NCBI GenBank assembly: GCA_910588635.1
Contig: CAJUPW010000024.1
Location: 2,097-45,347, forward strand
Length of the DNA stretch: 43,251 nucleotides
Source: an uncultured Oscillospiraceae bacterium
GTDB lineage: Bacteria > Bacillota > Clostridia > Oscillospirales > Oscillospiraceae
Reading direction: 5' to 3'
Shown here: piece by piece, positions 38,039 to 43,251 of the stretch
How the letters are laid out: the number at the start of each line of letters is the position of its first letter
How positions within the stretch are numbered: position 1 is the first letter of the stretch
Notes under the pieces: generated by a model
Databases searched by the model: none
What the model was told of the DNA's origin: nothing
The model's input: the letters and a program-made list of their open reading frames with translations, nothing else
Translations under genes and position numbers: made by a program

Positions 38039-38727
38039 CGGTGGATGTGGCCCAGCAGGGCCGGGCGCTGTGCCAGGCTCTGCTGCTGGGGGGCGCCATG
38101 GGGGTGATTTATGACCTGTTCCGCATCCTGCGGGTGCGGGTAAAGCTCCCCTTGCTGGGACCGCTGCTGGACCTGCTGTTCTGGCTGGGGGCCACGGCGG
38201 CCCTGTTTCTCTGGTCCCAGGGAGCCTGGGGCGGTCAGGTCCGGCTGTACGGAGCGGTGTTCTGCCTGGTGGGTGGAGCCCTCTATTTCTGGGCGGTCAG
38301 CCCCTGGCTGCTGCGTCTGGGCTACCTGGGAGCCGATCTGGCGGCCGCTTTTTTGGGTATTTTGACCTTTCCGCTGGGGCTGGTCCGGGGGATAATGAAA
38401 AAAATCAGAAAAATTATAAAAAACATCTTCCTTTCCGGGGCGAAATGGTATAGAATGAAGGACACAGCCGGGCAGCTGGACGCCGCGGCCCGGCGGCGAG
38501 CCCTTCGGGAGAGAGGAGAGAACGGTCATGACCTTCAAAAGAGCCGGATTTTTGACCAAGATTGTGGTCCTGATTCTGCTGATTTATATGGCCCTCTCTC
38601 TGATCGACGTCAGGGGGAAAATCCAGGGCGTCCAGACCCAGCGGGACGATCTGGCCCGGCAGGTGACCGATCAGCGGCTGGAAAACCAAAAGCTGGCCGA
38701 CGCCATCGCAAACAGCGACGATCCTGA
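38035..38727 (+). CDS. yabQ: Sporulation protein YabQ, with a long 3' overlap into divIC
   Basis: 230 residues as read. The conserved membrane part spans residues ~10-125 (LLLGGAMGVIYDLFRILRVR, then segments around LLDLLFWLGATAALFLW and YLGADLAAAFLGILTFPLGL), followed by a basic stretch (KKIRKIIKNIFLSGAKWYRMK). From about residue 165 on the frame continues through the first 200 bases of divIC and yields a charged, low-complexity tail that looks out of frame. A TGA in another frame overlaps the divIC ATG, where a normal junction would be expected. A one-base indel, perhaps in the A7 run at 38398-38404, is possible. The 5' part is secure. Confidence 0.8.
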   Translation: MTVDVAQQGRALCQALLLGGAMGVIYDLFRILRVRVKLPLLGPLLDLLFWLGATAALFLWSQGAWGGQVRLYGAVFCLVGGALYFWAVSPWLLRLGYLGADLAAAFLGILTFPLGLVRGIMKKIRKIIKNIFLSGAKWYRMKDTAGQLDAAARRRALRERGENGHDLQKSRIFDQDCGPDSADLYGPLSDRRQGENPGRPDPAGRSGPAGDRSAAGKPKAGRRHRKQRRS

Positions 38728-38803
38728 GATGCAGGAGCAGGTAGCCCGGGACAGGGGCTATGTGGAGAAGGACGAGACGCTGTTTATCGATGTGGCCAAC
38801 TGA
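38528..38803 (+). CDS. divIC: Cell-division protein DivIC/FtsB-type
   Basis: 91 residues. DivIC is a bitopic septum protein that works with FtsL and DivIB. Seen: a short cytoplasmic start, a membrane helix (IVVLILLIYMALSLI), a coiled coil (RGKIQGVQTQRDDLARQVTDQRLENQKLADAI, shown in parts) and the conserved end VARDRGYVEKDETLFIDV. GAGAGGAGAG precedes the ATG. The reading frame lies fully within the divIC-yabR order known from B. subtilis. Its first 200 bases are shared with the yabQ tail in another frame. Confidence 0.93.
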   Translation: MTFKRAGFLTKIVVLILLIYMALSLIDVRGKIQGVQTQRDDLARQVTDQRLENQKLADAIANSDDPEMQEQVARDRGYVEKDETLFIDVAN

Positions 38804-38869
38804 GCGGCAGACTGCTAGTGTGTTGTGTGTAAAAGGTTCTAATTTTACAAGGGAGGATTTGGCGCGTCA

Positions 38870-39337
38870 ATGGAGTTAGGTGTAGGGGCCATCGTAGATG
38901 GCAAAGTGACGGGAATCACAAAATTCGGGGCCTTTGTGTCCTTGCCTGAGGGGAAGTCCGGGCTGGTCCATATCTCGGAGATCGCCTATTCCTATGTGAA
39001 TGAGGTGAGCGACCATCTGCACGAGGGGCAGGAGGTCAAGGTGAAGATTATCGGTATCGACCAGGCCAATCGGATCAATCTGTCCATCAAGCAGGTGGAG
39101 CCCCCGCCTCAGCGCGCCCCCAGACAGGGGAGCGCCCCCCGTCCGGGAGCCGGAGGCCGCCCCCCCCGCCAGAGCGGCGGCCAGCGGCCCATGGGCTTTG
39201 TCCACCAGCCCCCCAAGGAGCCCACCGACTTTGAGGACCGGCTCAAGCAGTTCATGCAGTCCTCTGACAGCAAGCTGTCCGAGCTGCGGTACATCGAGAA
39301 GAAGGGCGGAAACCGCCGGGGCGGCGGACGCCGGTAA
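38870..39337 (+). CDS. yabR: S1-domain RNA-binding protein (YabR type)
   Basis: 155 residues. Residues 1-75 form an S1 domain: GAIVDGKVTGITKFGAFV, GKSGLVHISEIAYSYVNEV, VKVKIIGIDQANRINLSIKQ. A Pro/Arg/Gly-rich low-complexity middle (residues ~78-110) and a C-terminal helix ending in GGNRRGGGRR follow, both likely RNA-contacting. The ribosome site (GGGAGG) is about 13 bases from the ATG at 38870, somewhat far. Position after divIC agrees with B. subtilis yabR. It ends in a terminator. Confidence 0.92.
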   Translation: MELGVGAIVDGKVTGITKFGAFVSLPEGKSGLVHISEIAYSYVNEVSDHLHEGQEVKVKIIGIDQANRINLSIKQVEPPPQRAPRQGSAPRPGAGGRPPRQSGGQRPMGFVHQPPKEPTDFEDRLKQFMQSSDSKLSELRYIEKKGGNRRGGGRR

Positions 39338-39350
39338 GTTTACATGCTTT

Positions 39351-39378
39351 GGGGCCGTCCTCCGGACGGCCCCTGTTT
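39351..39378 (+). terminator. Terminator after yabR
   Basis: GGGGCCGTCC-TCC-GGACGGCCCC (39351-39373) followed by TGTTT. Confidence 0.75.
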
Positions 39379-39381
39379 AAT

Positions 39382-39402
39382 CCTCATCCGTGGCGGATGA
39401 GG
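39382..39402. repeat. Minimal palindrome made of the repeat's terminal ends
   Basis: CCTCATCCG-TGG-CGGATGAGG. The arms equal the terminal ends of the 114-117 bp repeat at 12144 and 13502, with the interior missing. It could be a deletion remnant or the minimal unit. Confidence 0.6.
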
Positions 39403-39410
39403 CCGCCTAT

Positions 39411-39441
39411 AAAAAAGACGCCCTCTGTTCTGGAGGGCGCC
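39411..39441 (-). terminator. Terminator-like hairpin on minus strand before the amidohydrolase
   Basis: GACGCCCTC (39417-39425) pairs with GAGGGCGCC (39433-39441) with one mismatch; on minus six T's follow. No minus-strand gene is upstream of it, so it may limit antisense transcription. Confidence 0.45.
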
Positions 39442-39548
39442 CACTTGCGGGGGGAATAGCATATTGGTTGAGCTGGGACAAGCTTACCATAATTTGCCAG
39501 ATAAGTCAATGGGAACCTTTGTCGGTTCCTGTCAGCGGAGGAAGCTTT

Positions 39549-40703
39549 ATGCTTATAATCAACGGAATCATTCACACAATGGACGGCCCGGTCATTGAAA
39601 ACGGTTATGTGGCCGTTGAGGGGAGCAAAATTGCCCAGGTGGGACCCATGTCCGACTGCCCCGCCAAGTGGCGGGGCGAGACCTTCGACGCCCAGGGGGG
39701 GCACGTCTGCCCCGGCTTCATCGACGCCCACTGCCACCTTGGCATGTTCGGGGACTCTCTGGGCTTTGAGAGCGAGGACGGCAACGAAGAGACCGATCCC
39801 TGCACGCCCCAGCTCCGGGCCATCGACGCGGTGAACCCCCTGGACCGATGCTTCTCCGAGGCCCGGGCGGCGGGGGTGACCACCGTCCTCACCGGGCCTG
39901 GGTCGGCCAACCCGGTGTCCGGACAGTTTGCCGCCCTCAAGACCAGCGGCCGCTGGGTGGACGCCATGATCGTCAGGGCCCCCGCGTCCATGAAGCTGGC
40001 TCTGGGGGAGAACCCCAAGCAGGTGTACCACGACCGGGACGAGACCCCGGCGACCCGCATGGCCACCGCCGCCATCATCCGGGAAAATCTGCGCAAGGCG
40101 GTGGAGTACGGGGAGAAGCTGGACAAGGCGGCTCAGGACGAGGACACGGACCCGCCCGACTACGACGCCAAGCTGGAGGCCCTCCTGCCCGTAGTCCGGG
40201 GGGAGCTGCCCGTCCACATCCACGCCCACCGGGCGGACGACATCGCCACGGGTATTCGGATCGCCAAAGAATTTAAGCTGAACTGTGTGATTGTCCACGG
40301 CACCGAGGGCCACCTCATCCCCGAGCTGCTGGCCGGGGAGAAAATCCCGGTCATCACCGGCCCCGCCCTGGGGGACCGCTCCAAGCCGGAGCTGGCCAAT
40401 ATGACCCTGGAAAACCCGCTGGTTCTCAGCCGGGCGGGGGTGGACGTGGCCATCTGCACCGACCACCCGGAGGTGCCCATCCAGTATCTGCCCCTGTGCG
40501 CCGCGCTGGCGGTCAAGGGGGGGATGGACGAGGAATCCGCTCTGGCCGCCATCACCATCAGCGCCGCGCGCATCGCAGGGCTGGACGGGCTTCTGGGCTC
40601 CCTCACCCCGGGCAAGGAGGCAGATATCGTTGTCACCGGCCGCCACCCCCTGGAGCTGCTGGGCAGCGTGCGGGCTGTCCTCATCGGGGGACAAAGAATT
40701 TAG
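39549..40703 (+). CDS. Amidohydrolase-superfamily enzyme
   Basis: 384 residues. Metal-dependent hydrolases of this type act on cyclic amides, imidazolones or similar substrates. Seen: the N-terminal beta domain (IINGIIHTMDGPVIENGYVAVEG), metal ligands in GFIDAHCHLG, a His in PVHIHAHRADD, His in VIVHGTEGH, and the Asp in AICTDHPEVP; the C-terminal GSLTPGKEADIVV closes the fold. GGAGGAAG is seven bases before the ATG at 39549; the frame upstream is open but has no ribosome site. A GGAACC-TTTGTC-GGTTCC hairpin lies in the leader. Exact substrate unknown. Confidence 0.88.
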   Translation: MLIINGIIHTMDGPVIENGYVAVEGSKIAQVGPMSDCPAKWRGETFDAQGGHVCPGFIDAHCHLGMFGDSLGFESEDGNEETDPCTPQLRAIDAVNPLDRCFSEARAAGVTTVLTGPGSANPVSGQFAALKTSGRWVDAMIVRAPASMKLALGENPKQVYHDRDETPATRMATAAIIRENLRKAVEYGEKLDKAAQDEDTDPPDYDAKLEALLPVVRGELPVHIHAHRADDIATGIRIAKEFKLNCVIVHGTEGHLIPELLAGEKIPVITGPALGDRSKPELANMTLENPLVLSRAGVDVAICTDHPEVPIQYLPLCAALAVKGGMDEESALAAITISAARIAGLDGLLGSLTPGKEADIVVTGRHPLELLGSVRAVLIGGQRI

Positions 40704-40739
40704 AAAATATTAACAAAACCCTCTGGCTTTTTTCGCTCT

Positions 40740-40751
40740 ATGTGGTATAAT
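40740..40751 (+). promoter_or_regulatory. Extended -10 promoter for hpf
   Basis: TATAAT at 40746-40751 is preceded by TG one base away; the -35 region is poor. Confidence 0.55.
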
Positions 40752-40813
40752 AAAGATAACCGGGGGCTGCCCCCCGATCTATACCAGCCCTCTGGGCGAA
40801 AGGAGCGACTGCA

Positions 40814-41362
40814 ATGAAATTTGTATTTACGGACAAAAAGGTGACCTTGCCCGACTCCGTACACAAATACGCGGAGAAAAAGGTGGGAAAGCTGGACCGT
40901 TTCTTTAAGGAGGACGCCACCGCCGCAATCACATTCAGCGTGGAGAAGGAGCGGAACAACAAGGTGGAGATCACCATCCGCTCCAGCGGCACCATCTTCC
41001 GTGTGTCGGAGAGCACCTCCGATATGCACGCCTCCATCGACGCGGCCGTCACCACCCTGGAGCGCCAAATCAGAAAGAACAAGACCCGCCTGGAGAAGCG
41101 GCTGCGCCAGGGCGCTTTCGAGCGGGCGGTGGACGCCGAGGTCTCCACCTTCGCCCCCGAGGAGCCGGAGGAGGGCGAGTACCGCATCGTGCGCAGCAAG
41201 ACCTTCCCCATCAAGCCCATGACCAAGGACGAGGCCATTTTACAGATGAACCTGGTGGGCCACAGCTTCTTCGCTTTCCGGGACGAGGAGGCGGACGGGG
41301 CCTTTGCCGTGGTGTACCGCCGCAACGACGGGGACTACGGTCTGATTGTAGACGAACAGTAA
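40814..41362 (+). CDS. hpf: Ribosome hibernation promoting factor, long form
   Basis: 182 residues. Long HPF binds the 30S decoding region and joins 70S ribosomes into inactive 100S dimers. Seen: the N-terminal S30AE domain (MKFVFTDKKVTLPDSVHKYAEKK, then VEITIRSSGTIFRVSE) and the C-terminal dimerisation domain (IVRSKTFPIKPMTKDEAILQM, LVGHSFFAFRDEE, VVYRRNDGDYGLI), joined by an acidic linker (PEEPEEGEY). AAAGGAGCGA precedes the ATG. A GC-rich hairpin follows at 41370-41391. Single-gene unit. Confidence 0.97.
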   Translation: MKFVFTDKKVTLPDSVHKYAEKKVGKLDRFFKEDATAAITFSVEKERNNKVEITIRSSGTIFRVSESTSDMHASIDAAVTTLERQIRKNKTRLEKRLRQGAFERAVDAEVSTFAPEEPEEGEYRIVRSKTFPIKPMTKDEAILQMNLVGHSFFAFRDEEADGAFAVVYRRNDGDYGLIVDEQ

Positions 41363-41369
41363 ACAGAGA

Positions 41370-41391
41370 GGGCCGGGCTTTTGCCCGGCCC
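41370..41391 (+). terminator. Hairpin after hpf
   Basis: GGGCCGGGC-TTTT-GCCCGGCCC followed by TTAAC. The short T-tract makes it a weak terminator. Confidence 0.6.
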
Positions 41392-41413
41392 TTAACAGAA
41401 GGGGAGATGGACC

Positions 41414-42406
41414 ATGAGCCGAGATCGAGTGCTGGCCTTGCTGCGGGAGCGGCCGGGGGAATATCTGTCCGGGGAGGCCATGAGCCGCACCCTGGGTATC
41501 AGCCGCGCGGGCGTGTGGAAGGCCATCGAGGGCCTGCGGCAGGAGGGCTATGTGGTGTCCTCCGCCCCCAACCGGGGCTACCGGCTGGAGAACTCCCCCG
41601 ACCGGCTGCGGGTGGGGGAGCTGTTCGGCCTGCTGTCCGACGCGAAGGTGGGTTCACAGCTGGTGTGTCTGGACACCATCGATTCCACCAACACCGAGTG
41701 CAAGCGCCGGGCGATGACCGGAGCCCCAGAGGGGCTGGTGGTCACCGCCGAGGAGCAGACCGGCGGCCGGGGCCGGCGGGGACGGGGCTTCCAGTCCCCC
41801 AGAGGGAAGGGGCTGTACCTGTCCGCCCTGTTCCGTCCCGATCTGGAGCCGGGCCGGGTGTCCGACTTCACAGCCTGGGTGGCGGTGGCGGTGTGCGACG
41901 GCATCGAGGCCTGCTGCGGCGTCCGGCCCCAGATCAAGTGGACCAATGACATTATTCTCAATGGCAAAAAGCTGGTGGGCATCCTCACCGAGCTGAGCCT
42001 GGTCAGCGAGACCAATACCCTGGACTACCTGGTTACCGGCATCGGCGTCAACGTGAACCAGGCCCCCGAGGACTTCTCCCAGGAGGTCCGGGAGATGGCC
42101 ACCTCCCTGTCCCAGGCCCTGGGACATCCGGTGCGCCGGGCCGATCTGGCCGCTCAGATCATCCTGGCTCTGGACCGGATGTACGCCGGCTACCCGGAGG
42201 ACCGTGGGGAGTATCTGAAAAAATACCGGGCCGGCTGTATCACCACCGGCCGCCAGGTTCAGCTCATCACCCCCACCGCCCGCCGCCAGGCCTTCGCCCT
42301 GGAGATCGACGACGACTTCAACCTGGTGGTGGAGCACTACAACGGCAAGCGGGAGACCATCTCCGCCGGGGAGGTGTCCGTTCGGGGGATGTACGGTTAT
42401 GTATGA
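41414..42406 (+). CDS. birA: Bifunctional biotin-[acetyl-CoA carboxylase] ligase / biotin operon repressor
   Basis: 330 residues. The N-terminal winged helix (RVLALLRERPGEYLSGEAMSRTLGISRAGVWKAIEGLR in two blocks) makes it a group II enzyme able to repress biotin genes. The ligase domain shows DSTNTECKR, the biotinyl-AMP loop GGRGRRGRGF, LSALFRPD, IKWTNDIILNGKKLVGIL and GIGVNVNQ; a C-terminal SH3-like domain follows. GGGGAGATGG precedes the ATG at 41414. The last third is repeated at 43046-43251. Confidence 0.97.
   Translation: MSRDRVLALLRERPGEYLSGEAMSRTLGISRAGVWKAIEGLRQEGYVVSSAPNRGYRLENSPDRLRVGELFGLLSDAKVGSQLVCLDTIDSTNTECKRRAMTGAPEGLVVTAEEQTGGRGRRGRGFQSPRGKGLYLSALFRPDLEPGRVSDFTAWVAVAVCDGIEACCGVRPQIKWTNDIILNGKKLVGILTELSLVSETNTLDYLVTGIGVNVNQAPEDFSQEVREMATSLSQALGHPVRRADLAAQIILALDRMYAGYPEDRGEYLKKYRAGCITTGRQVQLITPTARRQAFALEIDDDFNLVVEHYNGKRETISAGEVSVRGMYGYV
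42140..42345 (+). repeat. birA segment duplicated at 43046-43251 (copy 1)
   Basis: 206 bases inside birA align without gaps to 43046-43251, with six differences. All six fall at third codon positions and leave the protein unchanged. Confidence 0.9.
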
Positions 42407-42430
42407 CACAGATGCGGAAAACCTGCTCAA

Positions 42431-42547
42431 ATGAGTTGCAAATCTGAAAATTACAAGTGTCCCATCTGTAAAAAAGAAGCGTCTAAAAAAGCGGCTATTT
42501 GCACCCAATACAATAACTCCTGGTGTCCAACTTGGACACAAAAATGA
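42431..42547 (+). CDS. Possible 38-residue Cys-rich peptide
   Basis: A short frame with five Cys, including CPIC and WCPTW, in a zinc-ribbon-like spacing (C3, C10, C13, C24, C32). The ribosome site is weak (GGAAAA, about 13 bases before the ATG). Its end contains the palindrome repeated at 42922, and the repeat preserves the WTQK reading frame. It may be a real micro-protein or a leftover of a rearranged gene. Confidence 0.3.
   Translation: MSCKSENYKCPICKKEASKKAAICTQYNNSWCPTWTQK
42523..42539. repeat. Palindrome GTGTCCAACTTGGACAC, copy 1
   Basis: Eight-base arms around a central C, followed by AAAAATGATACCGCCCCCGG. Copy 2 with a similar right flank lies at 42922-42938. The two copies flank the toxin-antitoxin module. 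Confidence 0.85.
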
Positions 42548-42570
42548 TACCGCCCCCGGCGGGGCGGCGC

Positions 42571-42599
42571 TTGACAAATTGATATTTGGCGGTTATACT
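42571..42599 (+). promoter_or_regulatory. Promoter of the antisense RNA
   Basis: TTGACA (42571-42576), 17-base spacer, TATACT (42594-42599). It drives a short RNA opposite the toxin's 3' end. Confidence 0.85.
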
Positions 42600-42605
42600 G
42601 AACAT

Positions 42606-42697
42606 AGAAAGGGCGCTGCCGGTAAGCGGTTGGCCCCTCTTAGCTAGTTACGAGAAGTAACCGCCGCGGTTGGAGCCTGGGGCGGTTACTTCTTTTT
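42606..42697 (+). ncRNA. Predicted antitoxin RNA (type I toxin-antitoxin)
   Basis: About 92 bases from the promoter at 42571-42599 to a perfect terminator at 42654-42697. It has no reading frame of note. The 3' end is complementary to the toxin stop region and to the 3' hairpin of the toxin mRNA, in the convergent, tail-overlapping layout known from txpA/ratA-type modules. Its first 30 bases resemble, in the same sense, the leader of the toxin mRNA (42824-42856 on minus), so the module holds an inverted repeat. Confidence 0.7.
42654..42697. terminator. Terminator shared by antitoxin RNA and toxin mRNA
   Basis: GAAGTAACCGCC (42654-42665) pairs with GGCGGTTACTTC (42681-42692), followed by TTTTT on plus. 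The toxin TAA stop lies in the stem. Confidence 0.85.
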
Positions 42698-42772
42698 ATT
42701 GGCCTGGATGAACAGGGCAATAATGCCAACGACTAAAATGCCGGTCTGGATAAGATCGGAATATGTAACCAT
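42686..42772 (-). CDS. Predicted type I toxin, 28-residue membrane peptide
   Basis: MVTYSDLI is followed by a single hydrophobic helix (TGILVVGIIALFIQ) and a basic end (NKKK). This is the pattern of TxpA/holin-like type I toxins of Bacillota (MxTYE/D.., one helix, Lys-rich end), which depolarise or damage the membrane. AAAGGGGGG lies about eight bases before the ATG at 42772. A promoter (42882-42910 on minus) and a strong leader hairpin (42797-42820) are present. The stop codon lies in a hairpin that also ends the opposing antisense RNA. It was recognised by motif and layout, not by database match. Confidence 0.7.
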   Translation of the reverse strand: MVTYSDLIQTGILVVGIIALFIQANKKK

Positions 42773-42796
42773 TGGGCAGCCCCCCTTTCCGCAGAT

Positions 42797-42820
42797 CAGG
42801 GGGCAAGAAGCTGCCCCCTG
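42797..42820 (-). promoter_or_regulatory. Leader hairpin of the toxin mRNA
   Basis: CAGGGGGCA-AGAAGC-TGCCCCCTG, a 9-bp GC-rich stem about 10 bases upstream of the ribosome site; such 5' structures commonly restrain translation of type I toxins. Confidence 0.65.
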
Positions 42821-42881
42821 TCAGGAGGGCCAACCGCCTACCGTTACTGGCAGCGCTGAAAGATAAATCTTTCCTGATTCC

Positions 42882-42910
42882 AGCATAGCATATCGCATGA
42901 CAAAATGCAA
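42882..42910 (-). promoter_or_regulatory. Promoter of the toxin mRNA
   Basis: On minus, TTGCAT (42905-42910), 17-base spacer, TATGCT (42882-42887). The leader is about 100 bases. Confidence 0.65.
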
Positions 42911-42921
42911 CAAGATTGTAT

Positions 42922-42938
42922 GTGTCCAACTTGGACAC
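42922..42938. repeat. Palindrome GTGTCCAACTTGGACAC, copy 2
   Basis: Identical to 42523-42539 and followed by AAAAAGACCGCCCCCGG. It lies between the toxin promoter and the birA fragment. Confidence 0.85.
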
Positions 42939-42979
42939 AAAAAGACCGCCCCCGGTGTTGGAGCACCAGGAGCAGCCAC

Positions 42980-43012
42980 GGGGCAGTAAATCTTGGCGGA
43001 TGCTACTGCCCC
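42980..43012. other. 9-bp inverted repeat between the TA module and the birA fragment
   Basis: GGGGCAGTA (42980-42988) and TACTGCCCC (43004-43012), followed by TTTAG. Role unknown; it is a weak terminator candidate on plus. Confidence 0.5.
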
Positions 43013-43045
43013 TTTAGTATACCTTATCTCCAGAAGCTGCTGAGA

Positions 43046-43251
43046 GCCGATCTGGCCGCTCAGATCATCCTGGCACTGGACCGGATGTACGCCGGCTACC
43101 CGGAGGACCGTGGGGAGTATCTGAAGAAATACCGGGCCGGCTGCATCACCACCGGCCGTCAGGTTCAGCTCATCACCCCCACCGCCCGCCGCCAGGCCTT
43201 TGCCCTGGAGATTGACGACGACTTCAACCTGGTGGTGGAGCACTACAACGG
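43046..43251 (+). pseudogene. Second copy of the birA 3' region (runs off the window)
   Basis: 206 bases equal to birA codons 243-311 apart from six synonymous differences; the encoded residues are identical (ADLAAQIILALDRMYAGYPE onward). The copy lacks the helix-turn-helix and the catalytic loop, so by itself it is not a biotin ligase. The frame is open upstream to an ATG at 42920 and reads through the palindrome, but no ribosome site was seen. Whether it ends normally is beyond the window. It is either a fragment or the end of a duplicated block. Confidence 0.8.

Noticed and set aside
42523..42545. GTGTCCAACTTGGACAC followed by A's as a terminator
   Set aside because: An A-run, not a T-run, follows on plus, and T's precede it on minus; it is better treated as a repeated palindrome or binding site.
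42821..43243. Minus-strand open frame of 140 codons at the right edge
   Set aside because: It is antisense to the birA fragment, similar to the shadow opposite birA itself, and overlaps the toxin promoter.

Overview
The window is a 43 kb piece of a GC-rich, endospore-forming Bacillota chromosome. The presence of spoIIID, the yabP-yabQ-divIC-yabR cluster, mltG with a U32 gene, long-form hpf and lexA, together with high GC and many short intergenic hairpin repeats, suggests a gut Oscillospiraceae-type bacterium (Flavonifractor/Oscillibacter-like). That placement is inference; no rRNA gene is present. Product names come from recognising family motifs in the translations, not from a search.

Layout. 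1-2.05 kb: 5' part of ppdK (minus), cut by the window edge. 2.3-6.6 kb: a DUF1294 membrane protein, a MalY/PatB aminotransferase and an EF-G/TetM-type GTPase fused to a YacP/Rae1-like NYN nuclease. 6.6-12.1 kb: an Mbeg1-like hydrolase, a D-lyxose isomerase, a promoter-terminator leader, an LTA-synthase-like operon and a CofE-like ligase. 12.1-15 kb: a PadR/DUF1700 pair bracketed by two direct copies of a ~115 bp hairpin-rich repeat, then an aldehyde dehydrogenase. 15-19.8 kb: comFB, a GNAT acetyltransferase, a MoxR-type AAA+/VWA pair, yigZ and spoIIID.

19.9-26.5 kb is the most unusual region. It is a BlaI-BlaR1-type operon in which the M56 peptidase ends where its last membrane segment and outer domain would normally begin. 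It is followed by four tandem genes that share a nearly identical 57-residue N-terminus ending in a lipobox (LVSC) and then carry four different outer domains. It looks like a split, amplified sensor system.

26.6-32.7 kb: tagA-like glycosyltransferase, DJ-1, 5-formyl-THF cyclo-ligase, a Cys/Asn/Gly-rich mini-protein, mltG, a U32 protein, a zincin and GluQ-RS. 32.7-37.6 kb (minus): lexA under a consensus promoter with an overlapping LexA-like box, Nudix, DUF975, a beta-CASP RNA hydrolase and a Cof-type HAD phosphatase. 37.7-39.4 kb: yabP-yabQ-divIC-yabR. 39.5-42.4 kb: amidohydrolase, hpf and birA.

42.4-43.25 kb: an apparent type I toxin-antitoxin module. A 28-aa membrane peptide on the minus strand faces a short antisense RNA with its own TTGACA-17-TATACT promoter. 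The module lies between birA and a second copy of the birA 3' region that differs only at synonymous positions and runs off the window. No tRNA, rRNA, CRISPR array or transposase gene was found.
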